Of a DNA stretch of 64,000 nucleotides, positions 26,694-35,673 are shown piece after piece; positions within the stretch are counted from its first letter, which is position 1; each line of letters starts with the position of its first letter. Source of the stretch: JAICXG01 sp036494545 (GTDB lineage: Bacteria > Verrucomicrobiota > Verrucomicrobiia > Chthoniobacterales > UBA10450); assembly GCA_036494545.1 (NCBI GenBank), contig DASXOB010000016.1:186001-250000 (forward strand). The letters are read 5' to 3'. The notes beneath the pieces were generated by a model. The model did not search any database. It was not told where the DNA came from and worked only from the letters and a program-made list of their open reading frames with translations. Position numbers and translations under genes: made by a program.

Positions 26694-29600
26694 ACTCCGG
26701 TTCCTCGGTTTGAGTGACGAGAGCTGGATGGGTGAGCGCCCACTTTTTCCGGAGTAAATCGACATCGACCTGCAAGGTCGCCAGCGGATAGGTGCGGCCA
26801 AAGCCAAAGCTTTTGTGCACGCGACCAAGCATGCCGAAGATCCCAGTTTCCTGCATTTCGTGCAGAGCCTGCCAAAACTCCATTTGGGCGGTCGCGTCCT
26901 TGATCCCGAACTGCGGCTCCATGCCGCCGTTGACGGCGAGCAGAGTCAGGCACACATCCTCCGCGCCCAAGGCGTGTGCGGCCAAGGCGTAAAGGGCAAG
27001 CTGCACGCCTTTTCCGTCGACTAGTAGCTTTACAAACTTGTCCGCCGGTGTCTCCTTCTTTTTGTGTCCGCCAAGATTAAACGGGCGTTGCCGCCCCGTC
27101 TTGTAGTCGACAATCCAAAGTTCGGGGAAGCCGCCGACACCAGCGTTGTTTTTTTCTCCGCGTCCAAGAATCAGATCGATCCGCCCGCGTACACGCAGGG
27201 CGCGCTCGCTCTCAAGCGGGATTATGGTCGGCGAATTGAGCTTCCACTCTGCGGCAAACGCCGACCAATCCGAAAGAGCGGAAAGCCTGCAGGCGATAGT
27301 GTCGGCAATGTAAAGCGCGTTACTCCAGCCCGAGGTCCACCAATCAGGAGCCGACCGGTCGGATGCCTGGCAAAGCGATTGTACTTCAGCGCGGAAACGC
27401 TTTGCACTCTCCAGAATTCGATCGCGAATTTCGTCTGTATCACAAATAGGCACAAAACGGTTAGCCTCGGAAGCTCCTGTGCCTTCGGCCAGCCAGCGAT
27501 GAACCCATTGCCCCGTCGCGCTCGCCCAGGCATTGGCATCTTCTTCGTCGGCTTCCACGCCGAGGAAAACTTTCATCCAAATGATCGCGGGCCATCGAAT
27601 AGCCTGCTCCCAATTGGTTACCGCCAGGGAGACTGGTCGATCCGGCGGCGCACGAAGCGCGAATTCGTATTCGCTCGCGGCTCGCATTTGACGACGTAAA
27701 TCATAGGCGTAACGCGTGCGGCCGATCTTAATCGAGTCGATTTTCTCTGAATCGATCGGCGACCAGTCGCCCAGCCACTCGCGGGTCTGCTTTTCCAATG
27801 CATGCAGTACTGGCTGCGAGAGGCCTTCGCCTCGCGCGGAAAAATACAAACGCGAAAATAAGTCGCTAGGGTTGGCAATCCGACTGGGGAAAGACTCGGA
27901 ATACAGGTTTGCGGTGATACCGATACCGTGCTGCGCGGTCGCCAGAAGATTGTTAAGCTGACGCCGGCGGATTTGGCGGCGCTCATTCGAGCCGAGGAGC
28001 AGGGTTTTGTTTGGACGCACGCTCCATTGGCCCTCGCCCTGCCGGCTGCGCTTCACCGCTTGTCGATTAAGAACGCGATTACGCCGATTGAATTCCTCTA
28101 TTTCCTGCTCACGCACAAAACCAAGTTCCCCATCCAGAGCCGGCCACTCTTCCTCGTTTAGTCCGGCAAGGATGAGATGCGACCAGCACTGACCTTCCGC
28201 CTCGGCATAAGGAAGAAGATGCACCCGACTGTAGGGATGCGCGCCCAATTCGTCGCGTTGTAGCGAGGGCGTGCCCAAAATTTCGCGAAGCCAGCGCAGA
28301 TAGAGGTGGCGCGAAAACGAGGCAGTCAATCGCCCCGCCCAACTGCGGCTCAGGCGATGGACTTCGCTCCAGTGCTGTTTCCAGCCAAGCGTCAAAAAAA
28401 TCTTTTGCGTTTGCGAAAGGAATTCGAAAAACGTTCCTGTCCGCGGCAGGAATTCGATCTGCTCTAAACCGGCGGCGAGTGCGGCATCCTGTGGCGAATC
28501 GGCCCGACGCGCAAAAGCCTCGCGCAGGATGTCGAGATCATTGATCAAAACCGCATTGTAAAGTTCACGCAGGCAGCGTTCGATCTCGCTTGGCGTAACT
28601 ATGCCGAAGAGCCTTGTGTTGCTCGCCCGCAAGAAACGCAAGAGCACTTCTAGTCGCGGGCTTTCTTGCAATTCCAACCAGGCGCGCCACGCCTCACTAT
28701 CGAAGGCGCTCGGCGCCGGATGGGCCAGGCCATCGTTGTGCGCGATACGCGCCTTCTCAAACAGCCGCGCAACCACGCGAGGGAGAGCGCCACGGCGCGG
28801 AAACAGAATTCCAATCCGCTCCGCATGCGGTTCCTGAAGGAATTTTGCCGTTAAGGCGACAATTGCTCTCGCCTGTTCCGGTGTGTCCCGACCAACAAGA
28901 AAGTGAATCGCGTCGCCGCAAACCTCGATGCGGCCGCTGATTTCGTTCGTTGTTTCCGAACAACGACGCAACCCCTCCCCGGCTGAGAAACCTGCGTCAT
29001 CGGCGGATGGAATGATTCGCGCTTCACCAAAAACTTCCTCCCAGGTGCCAATCCAAGTCTCATCGAGCTCAGAGGCTTCGTCGCGCGGATGGTTGAGAAT
29101 TACAACTGAATCCGAAGAAGATCTCACCGCACCGTGAAGAAGGGGCCAAAGAGCCCAGTGTGCACCATCGAATCCAAGAAGCATCAGCCGGTGAAAAAGC
29201 GGAGGCAGTTGAGGCGCAGTCGCTTCGATTTCCCGATCCGCCTCGTGCACAAATCGAAAACCACAGTCGCGCGCCATCCTCGCAAAGCGGTGCGAGACTT
29301 CGCTCAGGGCAGGTTCATGGATGTCTCCTATGGTCCAACCCGCAGAGTTAAGTTGATCAATCGTGCGGAGGAAGTGATCGGGGTCGCGGGCGATCGATTT
29401 CGCAACCAGTTGCTTTGACACGTCGTGAGGCTCGCCTTCGCTTGACTGTTTGACGACGGTCTCGGCCGCGATGGCGAGCAGGAGACGCAGATGTTCGCGT
29501 AAGGAAATCTCTTTTCCGTCTCGCGAGAGGTTTTCCCGCAGCTGGGCGGGGGAGAGAAACTTTAGGCCGAAAAAGGATAGATTGGATGCGAGCAATTTGT

Positions 29601-29835
29601 TCCGCAGGAGATAGGCCATACTGCGAGATGGCGTAACGATTGCGCACGGTTCTGTCGCGAGGGGTAAGCGGACAACTTCCTGGAACCACGGCAACAGGAC
29701 ATTCTCCCATGAGTCGGCGAAGGATGCGCCAAGATGAAGTCTCACGCGCCTCGGATGATTTGACGACGAGGAGACGGTCGCCTTGGAAGGAAACGACGGG
29801 GCTTTTTCTTCCTGCACAGTTCGACACCATAACAC
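26686..29835 (-). CDS. addB: AddB-type PD-(D/E)XK nuclease/helicase-like subunit
   Basis: A roughly 1049-aa partner of the downstream AddA. The N-terminal half has the pattern of a degenerate helicase (CAIVTPSRSMAYLLRNKL, FLSPAQLRENLS, LMLLGFDGAHWALWPLL, IGILFPRRGALPRVV). The middle carries LILAGLNEEEWPALDG, an AddB/RecC-like motif. The C-terminus holds a PD-(D/E)XK nuclease: VRGRIDLILGRGEK...LWIVDYKTGRQRPF. The start is uncertain: TTG at 29835 or a GTG six codons later (MQEEKAPSF). It precedes addA with an 8-base overlap, so the two are co-translated. Whether it keeps the iron-sulfur cysteines of Gram-positive AddB was not resolved. It contains none of the dispersed octamers, unlike addA. 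Confidence 0.82.
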   Translation of the reverse strand: MLWCRTVQEEKAPSFPSKATVSSSSNHPRRVRLHLGASFADSWENVLLPWFQEVVRLPLATEPCAIVTPSRSMAYLLRNKLLASNLSFFGLKFLSPAQLRENLSRDGKEISLREHLRLLLAIAAETVVKQSSEGEPHDVSKQLVAKSIARDPDHFLRTIDQLNSAGWTIGDIHEPALSEVSHRFARMARDCGFRFVHEADREIEATAPQLPPLFHRLMLLGFDGAHWALWPLLHGAVRSSSDSVVILNHPRDEASELDETWIGTWEEVFGEARIIPSADDAGFSAGEGLRRCSETTNEISGRIEVCGDAIHFLVGRDTPEQARAIVALTAKFLQEPHAERIGILFPRRGALPRVVARLFEKARIAHNDGLAHPAPSAFDSEAWRAWLELQESPRLEVLLRFLRASNTRLFGIVTPSEIERCLRELYNAVLINDLDILREAFARRADSPQDAALAAGLEQIEFLPRTGTFFEFLSQTQKIFLTLGWKQHWSEVHRLSRSWAGRLTASFSRHLYLRWLREILGTPSLQRDELGAHPYSRVHLLPYAEAEGQCWSHLILAGLNEEEWPALDGELGFVREQEIEEFNRRNRVLNRQAVKRSRQGEGQWSVRPNKTLLLGSNERRQIRRRQLNNLLATAQHGIGITANLYSESFPSRIANPSDLFSRLYFSARGEGLSQPVLHALEKQTREWLGDWSPIDSEKIDSIKIGRTRYAYDLRRQMRAASEYEFALRAPPDRPVSLAVTNWEQAIRWPAIIWMKVFLGVEADEEDANAWASATGQWVHRWLAEGTGASEANRFVPICDTDEIRDRILESAKRFRAEVQSLCQASDRSAPDWWTSGWSNALYIADTIACRLSALSDWSAFAAEWKLNSPTIIPLESERALRVRGRIDLILGRGEKNNAGVGGFPELWIVDYKTGRQRPFNLGGHKKKETPADKFVKLLVDGKGVQLALYALAAHALGAEDVCLTLLAVNGGMEPQFGIKDATAQMEFWQALHEMQETGIFGMLGRVHKSFGFGRTYPLATLQVDVDLLRKKWALTHPALVTQTEEPEFD

Positions 29836-30125
29836 AACCGCGCGAACTCATGGCGACGCCGCGATGCCGAGGAAAACGAGTGACTCAAGGGGGAACGGAC
29901 GGCGCCTTGGGGTTCACACAGAGGTGCGCCGCCGCTCCCGGCCAAGATTGCGTAGCTCGTGGAGGGGAACGTTCCGAGAGAGAACGGTTTTTGAGGAATT
30001 ACAGCCGCTTTTACCGGTAGAGAGAAGTGGATTCTCTACAAAGTTCCTACGGGAAATTCGGAGCGAGGTTCTCTAAAACTCGCGATTTTCTCTAATTCAA
30101 GTCGCTCCTCAGCTATGCAGCTGCA

Positions 30126-32507
30126 TTATTTGACTGTCAGGATAGCGTTACTACTCGTCGCTGATCCGAGATTGTTGGTAACTGTGACGGCGAAGGCCGC
30201 GCCATTGTCTTCCGTCGTTGTTGGCGGCGTTCGGTAAGTCGGCCTGATGGCACCGGCTATCGGCTGACCGTTTTTCGCCCATTGATAGGACAAGGGAAGC
30301 TCGCCTGTGGCCTTGGTCGCGAAACTCGCCGGCCTGCCGACATTTACAGTTGTATCTGCCGGCTGGAGTGAAATTGACGGGGGCAGGTTGACAGTGAGCG
30401 TCGCGCTATTGCTTGTAACGCTTCCGCCAGGATCGCTGACAACGACCGCGAACTTACTGCCGTTATCGGCGCTCGTCGCGGGTGGCGTCGTGTAGCTTGT
30501 CGTCGTTGCACCTGGAATATCGGCACCATCCTTCGTCCATTGGTAGCTAAGAGAAGGAGAGCCGGTGGCCGTGACCGCAAACCGAGCGCTCGTACCCACG
30601 TCAACTCTTCGGCTGGCCGGCTGATGAGTGATCATCGGCGGCTGAGGTGTCGGTGTAGGACTTGCAGTTGGAGTGGGAGTTGGAGTGGGAGTCGCTGTCG
30701 GTGTTGGAGTGGGAGTGGGAGTGGGAGTGGGTGTTGGAGTCGCTGTCGGTGTGGGTGTGGGAGTGGGTGTGGAAGTTGGGGTTGGGGTTGGGGTTGGGGT
30801 TGGAGTGGGAGTTACCGTTGGAGTGGGTGTTGGAGTCGCTGTCGGTGTGGGTGTGGGTGTGGGAGTGGGAGTGGGTGTGGGTGTGGGTGTGGGTGTTGGA
30901 GTCGGTGTAGGTGTTGGAGTCGGAGTCGGTGTCGGTGTGGGAGTTGGGGTTGGAGTGGGTGTGGGAGTGGGAGTTGGGGTTGGAGTTACCGTTGGAGTGG
31001 GTGTTGGAGTCGCTGTCGGTGTTGGAGTGGGTGTCGGTGTGGGAGTTGGGGTTGGAGTGGGTGTGGGTGTGGGTGTGGGTGTCGGTGTGGGAGTTGGGGT
31101 TGGAGTTGGGGTTGGAGTGGGAGTGGGTGTTGGAGTAGGAGTCGGTGTTGGAGTAGGAGTTACCGTTGGAGTTGGCGTCGGTGTGGGAGTCGGCGGTGGC
31201 GTTTCATCGGTGACCGTATAGGCAATACGGATGACTCCAAATTGATCGACCGCCTGCAAAACCAGCCGGGCGGGATTCTGGAAAATACTGACAAGGCCGT
31301 ACCCCGCACAGGTATCGTCGTAGTAGCCCTCGCTCCATCTTCCCTTCGTGGAAGTGGCGCACATGGAATTAATTGTCCGATTTGCCTGTGCTACTGACAT
31401 CTCCGGAAAGCCACTTGCAGTGCCATTGTCAATTGCGTTCTCATGCAAGTCGCCGGCAATGAAAACGACATTAAGAATATTGTTCGTAAGGATATAACTC
31501 TTAAGAATGTTCCATTCGGTTTGAAAAGTTGCCCAGCCGTCGTCTTTTTTGGTGGTTGGATTGGTCACCACAGAGGTAAAGATGACTTTCCATTTTGCGG
31601 TCGAGCTCAGCAGACCGGTCTCGAGCCACTGCAGCTCTCCAGCACCGCCAAGATTGTTGCCGTCGAGCATACTCTTAGCAGTGTTGTCGGGATCCCCGTC
31701 TCGGTCACGCTGACTCCGGCAGTCCAAAAGAAAGAAATCCGCCTGCGCGTAACTGAACTTCTGCCAAATTCCCGGACTTACAGAGGGTAGAGGGTAGGTT
31801 GGGGTATACTCCTCATAAACTTGCTGCGTTATGTCCCAACCTGAATAAGTCTTATCGCAGTTGTTTGGACCGGAGTCATGATCGTCCCATTGGTGGGCGA
31901 TGGCCATCCGTTGGAGAATCAGGGGCACGAAACCACTCATGAATGGCGTGTTTGGATCATAGAGATCCCGGAACATGGTTCTCTTTTCATCGATTGTCCC
32001 CGGTCCGCGATGGTCGAAATCACCGCCTATGAAGGCGAAGACCGGTTCTTCGGCTGAGGCGTGCGCGAAAGTCTCAACTGATGCATCCATGTTTCTCACA
32101 GTGACGAAATCAGTCAAAACGATGAATTGAAAGTCTCGTGAAGTGCCTGTCGGAGCAAAGGTGGCGAACGACGGATAAGGTGCCGAAAATTGCGGCGCGT
32201 TATTAACAAGGACGTTCAGATAATAGGTTGTTTCCGCCATAAGTCCGCTCAACGGAACTTTCGTGGTGAAATCGCTCGTAATGCTTGTAGTAATCGCGAC
32301 TGTCGAGAGTGGATTGCTCAACCCTGGGTCTGTCGAGTACTGAATGATAACTGCCGCCGACGTGCTCGTTCGCACAAAAACCTGTGCTTGTGAATCGGTC
32401 ACTCCGCCAACCACAGGACCATGAGTGAGGTTTTGGGCCAGGCTAGCCTTAGCCAGGAGAAATGAGATTAAGAATGAGGAGATAGGGAATCTTGAAAGTC
32501 TTTTCAT
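30126..32507 (-). CDS. secreted PhoD-like phosphatase with Thr-Pro linker and two Ig-like domains
   Basis: A 793-aa exported protein. The ATG at 32507 opens a clean signal peptide (MKRLSRFPISSFLISFLLAKASLAQ); the 56 codons upstream in the same frame look unrelated and are left out. A short N-terminal fibronectin-like domain (GVTDSQAQVFVRTS) precedes a PhoD-type metallophosphatase with FIGGDFDHRGPG, AIAHQWDDHDSGPNN, FFLLDCRSQRD, IFTSVVTNP and VFIAGDLHENAID, the expected metal-binding residues. A Thr-Pro tract of about 180 residues follows (DNA 30655-31200). At the C-terminus are two immunoglobulin-like domains (ITHQPASRRVDVGTSARF..., ISLQPADTTVNVGRPASF...), each about 85 residues, probably cell-surface or matrix binding. 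Phosphate-starvation control is typical of PhoD enzymes, but no Pho box was identified. Confidence 0.9.
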   Translation of the reverse strand: MKRLSRFPISSFLISFLLAKASLAQNLTHGPVVGGVTDSQAQVFVRTSTSAAVIIQYSTDPGLSNPLSTVAITTSITSDFTTKVPLSGLMAETTYYLNVLVNNAPQFSAPYPSFATFAPTGTSRDFQFIVLTDFVTVRNMDASVETFAHASAEEPVFAFIGGDFDHRGPGTIDEKRTMFRDLYDPNTPFMSGFVPLILQRMAIAHQWDDHDSGPNNCDKTYSGWDITQQVYEEYTPTYPLPSVSPGIWQKFSYAQADFFLLDCRSQRDRDGDPDNTAKSMLDGNNLGGAGELQWLETGLLSSTAKWKVIFTSVVTNPTTKKDDGWATFQTEWNILKSYILTNNILNVVFIAGDLHENAIDNGTASGFPEMSVAQANRTINSMCATSTKGRWSEGYYDDTCAGYGLVSIFQNPARLVLQAVDQFGVIRIAYTVTDETPPPTPTPTPTPTVTPTPTPTPTPTPTPTPTPTPTPTPTPTPTPTPTPTPTPTPTPTPTPTPTATPTPTPTVTPTPTPTPTPTPTPTPTPTPTPTPTPTPTPTPTPTPTPTPTPTPTPTPTATPTPTPTVTPTPTPTPTPTPTSTPTPTPTPTATPTPTPTPTPTPTPTATPTPTPTPTASPTPTPQPPMITHQPASRRVDVGTSARFAVTATGSPSLSYQWTKDGADIPGATTTSYTTPPATSADNGSKFAVVVSDPGGSVTSNSATLTVNLPPSISLQPADTTVNVGRPASFATKATGELPLSYQWAKNGQPIAGAIRPTYRTPPTTTEDNGAAFAVTVTNNLGSATSSNAILTVK
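30655..31200 (-). repeat. Thr-Pro-coding tandem micro-repeat tract
   Basis: About 545 bases made almost only of hexameric units (GGNGTN on the plus strand), coding Thr-Pro dipeptides on the minus strand, with occasional Val, Ala or Ser substitutions. It links the phosphatase and Ig domains of the PhoD-like protein. Larger internal repeats are visible, for instance GTTACCGTTGGAGT at about 30811, 30985 and 31160. The tract is a likely site of slippage and of assembly error. Confidence 0.95.
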
Positions 32508-32739
32508 GGGGCACAACCGCAATGTCGCCGCAGCGGAGCACGCGTTGTTTAGGGCGATTAACAAAACGCCTGTATTCTGTCGAGCATATTCTCGCGCGGC
32601 CGGGTTCAGGCCTCTTTGGCATTTATGGCTTTCGCGGAGGTTAGACATCTTCATCTTTGAGTTATGATGCCGCACATGTCACTCGCCACCGGTGTTTGCG
32701 CGTGGTATCTCCTTGCTTGTCTCACCTGGAAAACCGGTC

Positions 32740-33108
32740 ATGCTACCTAATGACGAGATTCTTATTCAAGAGCTGGAACTTCTCGCCTCGGTCGGCGTGA
32801 CCGAGGAAGAACGCGGCCGACCACAGCGCGTCGTCGTTTCGCTGGTACTGCGGCCGCCGAATCATTTCGGCGAAGTGGGAGAGGATCTCTCACGCACGAT
32901 TGATTATGCCGCCGTTTGCGCGGAGTTGCGCCGCTTTGTTGCCGGCCGCCGCGACAGCCTCATCGAGACACTCGCGCACCAAATGGCGGAGCACGTTCTG
33001 CGCAGTTTCGACGTTTCGCGCGTCGAGCTGGAGCTTCGCAAGTTTATCCTTCCCGAAACGCGCTATGTCGCGGTGCGCATCCTGCGCGAGCGACGGGCGC
33101 CTCGCTAG
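32740..33108 (+). CDS. folB: dihydroneopterin aldolase
   Basis: A 122-aa FolB-like enzyme of folate synthesis, which converts dihydroneopterin to 6-hydroxymethyl-dihydropterin. The pattern ILIQELELLASVGVTEEER is the typical start, with the catalytic-region glutamate; DLSRTIDYAAVCAELRRF and SLIETLAHQMAEHVL, then RVELELRKF, follow the family order. The ATG at 32740 gives the standard length; the frame runs back to 32692, but the extra 16 residues do not fit. It opens a plus-strand run of folB, Nudix, tatC and prepilin peptidase with short gaps. It lies back to back with the PhoD-like gene. Confidence 0.9.
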   Translation: MLPNDEILIQELELLASVGVTEEERGRPQRVVVSLVLRPPNHFGEVGEDLSRTIDYAAVCAELRRFVAGRRDSLIETLAHQMAEHVLRSFDVSRVELELRKFILPETRYVAVRILRERRAPR

Positions 33109-33146
33109 CGATTGGCTTTTCTGAAAGCCCTCCATACCTTCCCCGC

Positions 33147-33749
33147 GTGCAAAAGAGCAATTTGGTGCGCGACGGCGAAGGTTGGGAAACCCTCGGCAGC
33201 GAAGTGCATTTCGAAATGCCGCATCTTCAGGTGGCAATCGACGAGGTGCGGACCCCCGTGCAACCTGGCGGCCGTAAGTGGACAGTGGTCCATCGCAAAC
33301 CTGCCGTTGTGATCGCACCCGTGACAAGCGAGGGAAAATTTGTCCTTATCCGGGAGGAAAGAATTCCGATTCGGGCCGCTATCTGGTCGATGCCGGCCGG
33401 TCAGATCGATGAATCGCTTGAACCCGATGAGGACAAAGTTCGCAAGGCCGCACGCCGGGAATTGTTGGAGGAAACCGGCTACGAGCTCACGCCGCCAGCA
33501 GAGCTAATATCGTTAGGCTATTTCTTCTCGTCGCCCGGCATGACCGACGAACATTGCTACCTTTTTCTTGCCCGGCCGGTGCGAAAAACTCAAAGCGGCG
33601 CGCAACATGACGAGACCGAGGCAATCGTCGATTGCCGCGAATTTGGCGCCGACGCCGTGCGCGAAATGATCGCCGAGGGTCAGATTCGCGACTCTAATAG
33701 CCTTAGTATTTGGGCGCGCCTGATTGCGACCGGCAAAATTCTTCCCTGA
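33147..33749 (+). CDS. Nudix hydrolase (ADP-ribose pyrophosphatase-like)
   Basis: A roughly 200-aa Nudix enzyme. The full Nudix box is present as GQIDE...RKAARRELLEETGYEL, preceded by the typical strand VVIAPVTSEGKFVLIREERIP and AIWSMPAGQID. The downstream FFSSPGMTDEHCYLFLA is the pattern of ADP-sugar pyrophosphatases, so housecleaning of ADP-ribose-like compounds is the best guess. The start is taken as the GTG at 33147 (VQKSNLVRDGEGW); the open frame extends back to 32916 inside folB, where it is only a shadow. The octamer CGTTAGGC lies at 33511, coding Ser-Leu-Gly. Confidence 0.88.
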   Translation: MQKSNLVRDGEGWETLGSEVHFEMPHLQVAIDEVRTPVQPGGRKWTVVHRKPAVVIAPVTSEGKFVLIREERIPIRAAIWSMPAGQIDESLEPDEDKVRKAARRELLEETGYELTPPAELISLGYFFSSPGMTDEHCYLFLARPVRKTQSGAQHDETEAIVDCREFGADAVREMIAEGQIRDSNSLSIWARLIATGKILP

Positions 33750-33755
33750 AAGACG

Positions 33756-34538
33756 ATGAAGCTGCGCGACATCTTCTCCTTTCGCGATCCGCCAGAAAGC
33801 GCAACCTCTAAACCCTTTCTCGAACACCTCGAGGACCTGCGCTGGACGATCGTGAAGATGGCTATCACGCTGGTGATTGCGATGGTTCTTTGCTTCGGTT
33901 TTCGTCAGCGTCTGGTCATGATTCTGCAGCGGCCCTTGAACGAAGTAGGCGGCCAGGTCGGGACCTTACGCGCCCTTGGCATTACGGACTCAATCACCAT
34001 CTCCTTTCATCTCGCCTTTTATGCCGGGATAGTCATCTCCTTTCCTTTGCTGCTTTACTTTCTCGCCCAATTCGTCCTGCCCGCCCTCACCGCAGTGGAG
34101 AAGCGCTTTCTTTTTCCTGCCATCGGGGTCAGCTTTGGCCTCTTCCTGATCGGAGTGACCTGCTGCTATCTTTGGCTTTTGCCTAAGACGATCCTATTCT
34201 TCTTTCGTGACACGCAGTCGCTCGGCTGGACGCCAAACTGGACAGTCGAACAATACTATTCCTTTGTGACCCGATTCGTTCTCGGCTTTGGGTTAGCCTT
34301 CGAGTTACCAGTCGTGGTTTTGGCGCTCGTCAGGTTTGGACTCGTTACCTACCAGTTCATGGCCCGAACACGGCCCTATGCCATTCTCCTCATCTTTATT
34401 CTTGCCACTATCATCTCACCTACGCCCGATATTTTGACTCTTGTCGCGATGAGCCTGCCCATGTGTCTCCTTTATGAAAGCTGCATCTGGATCGCCTGGT
34501 TTATGCAACGCAAAGCCGCCCGGGCCGAGTCCTCCTAA
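33756..34538 (+). CDS. tatC: Sec-independent protein translocase subunit TatC
   Basis: A 260-aa polytopic protein with six hydrophobic segments. The family signature FLEHLEDLRWTIVKMAI is at the N-terminus, the periplasmic-loop and second helix are FHLAFYAGIVISFPLLLYFLAQFVLPALT, and the fourth-helix glutamate region is FVLGFGLAFELPVVV. TatC binds twin-arginine signals and moves folded proteins across the inner membrane. It begins six bases after the Nudix gene and ends, with its stop inside a TCCTAACGA octamer variant (34534), four bases before the prepilin-peptidase start. No tatA/B is seen in the window. The SDR enzyme at 21.6 kb is a likely client. Confidence 0.96.
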   Translation: MKLRDIFSFRDPPESATSKPFLEHLEDLRWTIVKMAITLVIAMVLCFGFRQRLVMILQRPLNEVGGQVGTLRALGITDSITISFHLAFYAGIVISFPLLLYFLAQFVLPALTAVEKRFLFPAIGVSFGLFLIGVTCCYLWLLPKTILFFFRDTQSLGWTPNWTVEQYYSFVTRFVLGFGLAFELPVVVLALVRFGLVTYQFMARTRPYAILLIFILATIISPTPDILTLVAMSLPMCLLYESCIWIAWFMQRKAARAESS

Positions 34539-34541
34539 CGA

Positions 34542-35639
34542 GTGGAAACTCTCTCGGCCTGCGAGCTAGCTTTTCGCCTTCTTGCTTTCTTGCTTGGCGC
34601 CGCCGTTGGGTCATTTCTCAATGTTTGTATCTATCGCTTGCCGCAAGGACTTTCGGTCAATCAACCACGGCGTTCTTTTTGTCCTTCCTGCAAAGCGCCG
34701 ATCCCGTGGCGGCATAATCTTCCACTGCTTAGCTGGCTCTGGCTTCGAGGGAAATGTGCGAAGTGCGGGAGCCGCATCAGCTTTCGCTACTTCGCGGTCG
34801 AGTTCATTTCTGGTCTCTTGTTCCTTCTAATTTGGATGGCCTTTCCCTGGCCGACCGCTATCGCTTATTGGATCTTTGTTAGTCTTCTGATTGTCGCGAC
34901 CTTCATCGACTTTGAGCACTTTATTATCCCGGACGAAATCACTATCGGTGGAACGGTCGGCGGTGTCCTGGCCAGCTTTCTTATCCCCGCACTGATGGAT
35001 GAAAGCTCTGCCGGGCGCGCGTTTCTCTGGTCGCTCGGCAGTGCCGTCCTTGGCTATCTCCTCCTCTGGCTTGTTTTGGAAGGAGGAAAAAAGGTCTTTG
35101 GGAAAAAGCGAGTTTGCCTCAAAGAGCCGACACCCTTTAGCTGGATGCGCCAGGGTGACGACGCCGATTTTGTCGTTGGCGACGAGCGTGCCCTATGGAG
35201 CGAATATTTTGCGCGCGAGAGCGATCTCATGCTCATGCGTTGCAGCGAAGCGCAGGTGGACGATCGAACCTTCTCGCGTTGCATCCTGCAACTGCATTAC
35301 AACCTGCTTACGGTCGAGCAGGAAACCTTTCGGCTCGATGAACTCGAACGGGTTTCGGGCGTGGTGGAAGAGATGCAGATCCCACGCGAGGCCATGGGCC
35401 GCGGCGACCTGAAATTTATCGCCGCGATCGGCGCCTTTCTCGGGTGGCGTGGAGTTCTTTGCAGCATCTTTGCCGGATCTCTCTTCGGCTCGGTCGTGGG
35501 CCTAACGAGTCTACTCTTCAAACGGCACGCCTGGTCGGCCAAAATTCCCTTCGGCCCATACCTCGCTCTCGGCGCGCTCACTTGGATGTTCTTTGGCAGC
35601 AGCCTCGTCAATTGGTATCTTGACTTACTGACCCCTTAG
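34542..35639 (+). CDS. pilD: prepilin peptidase (A24 family) with an internal insertion
   Basis: A 365-aa membrane protease/methyltransferase that matures type IV pilin-like proteins. The N-terminal methylase-type domain starts LLGAAVGSFLNVCIYRLP and has the two Cys pairs CPSCK and CAKCG. The two catalytic aspartates are seen in TFIDFEHFIIPDEI and in MGRGDLKFIAAIGAFLGW. Between them lies an extra hydrophilic stretch of about 100 residues (roughly 188-285, from VCLKEPTPFSWMRQ to REAMGRGD), much longer than in typical enzymes of about 260-290 aa. The start is a GTG four bases after tatC. Pilin genes are not in the window, so its clients (pilus, type II secretion or competence) are unknown. Confidence 0.93.
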   Translation: METLSACELAFRLLAFLLGAAVGSFLNVCIYRLPQGLSVNQPRRSFCPSCKAPIPWRHNLPLLSWLWLRGKCAKCGSRISFRYFAVEFISGLLFLLIWMAFPWPTAIAYWIFVSLLIVATFIDFEHFIIPDEITIGGTVGGVLASFLIPALMDESSAGRAFLWSLGSAVLGYLLLWLVLEGGKKVFGKKRVCLKEPTPFSWMRQGDDADFVVGDERALWSEYFARESDLMLMRCSEAQVDDRTFSRCILQLHYNLLTVEQETFRLDELERVSGVVEEMQIPREAMGRGDLKFIAAIGAFLGWRGVLCSIFAGSLFGSVVGLTSLLFKRHAWSAKIPFGPYLALGALTWMFFGSSLVNWYLDLLTP

Positions 35640-35673
35640 TGAAAGAAGGCCGATAGATGGCGAAAAGTCATGA

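Noticed and set aside
29836..30125. A small gene or regulatory element between addB and the PhoD-like gene
   Set aside because: The frames there are short antisense shadows; only imperfect AT-rich repeats (GTTCTC/TCTCTA) are seen, with no clear hairpin.
30673..31221. A Gly-Val repeat protein on the plus strand
   Set aside because: It is only the reverse frame of the Thr-Pro tract in the PhoD-like gene.
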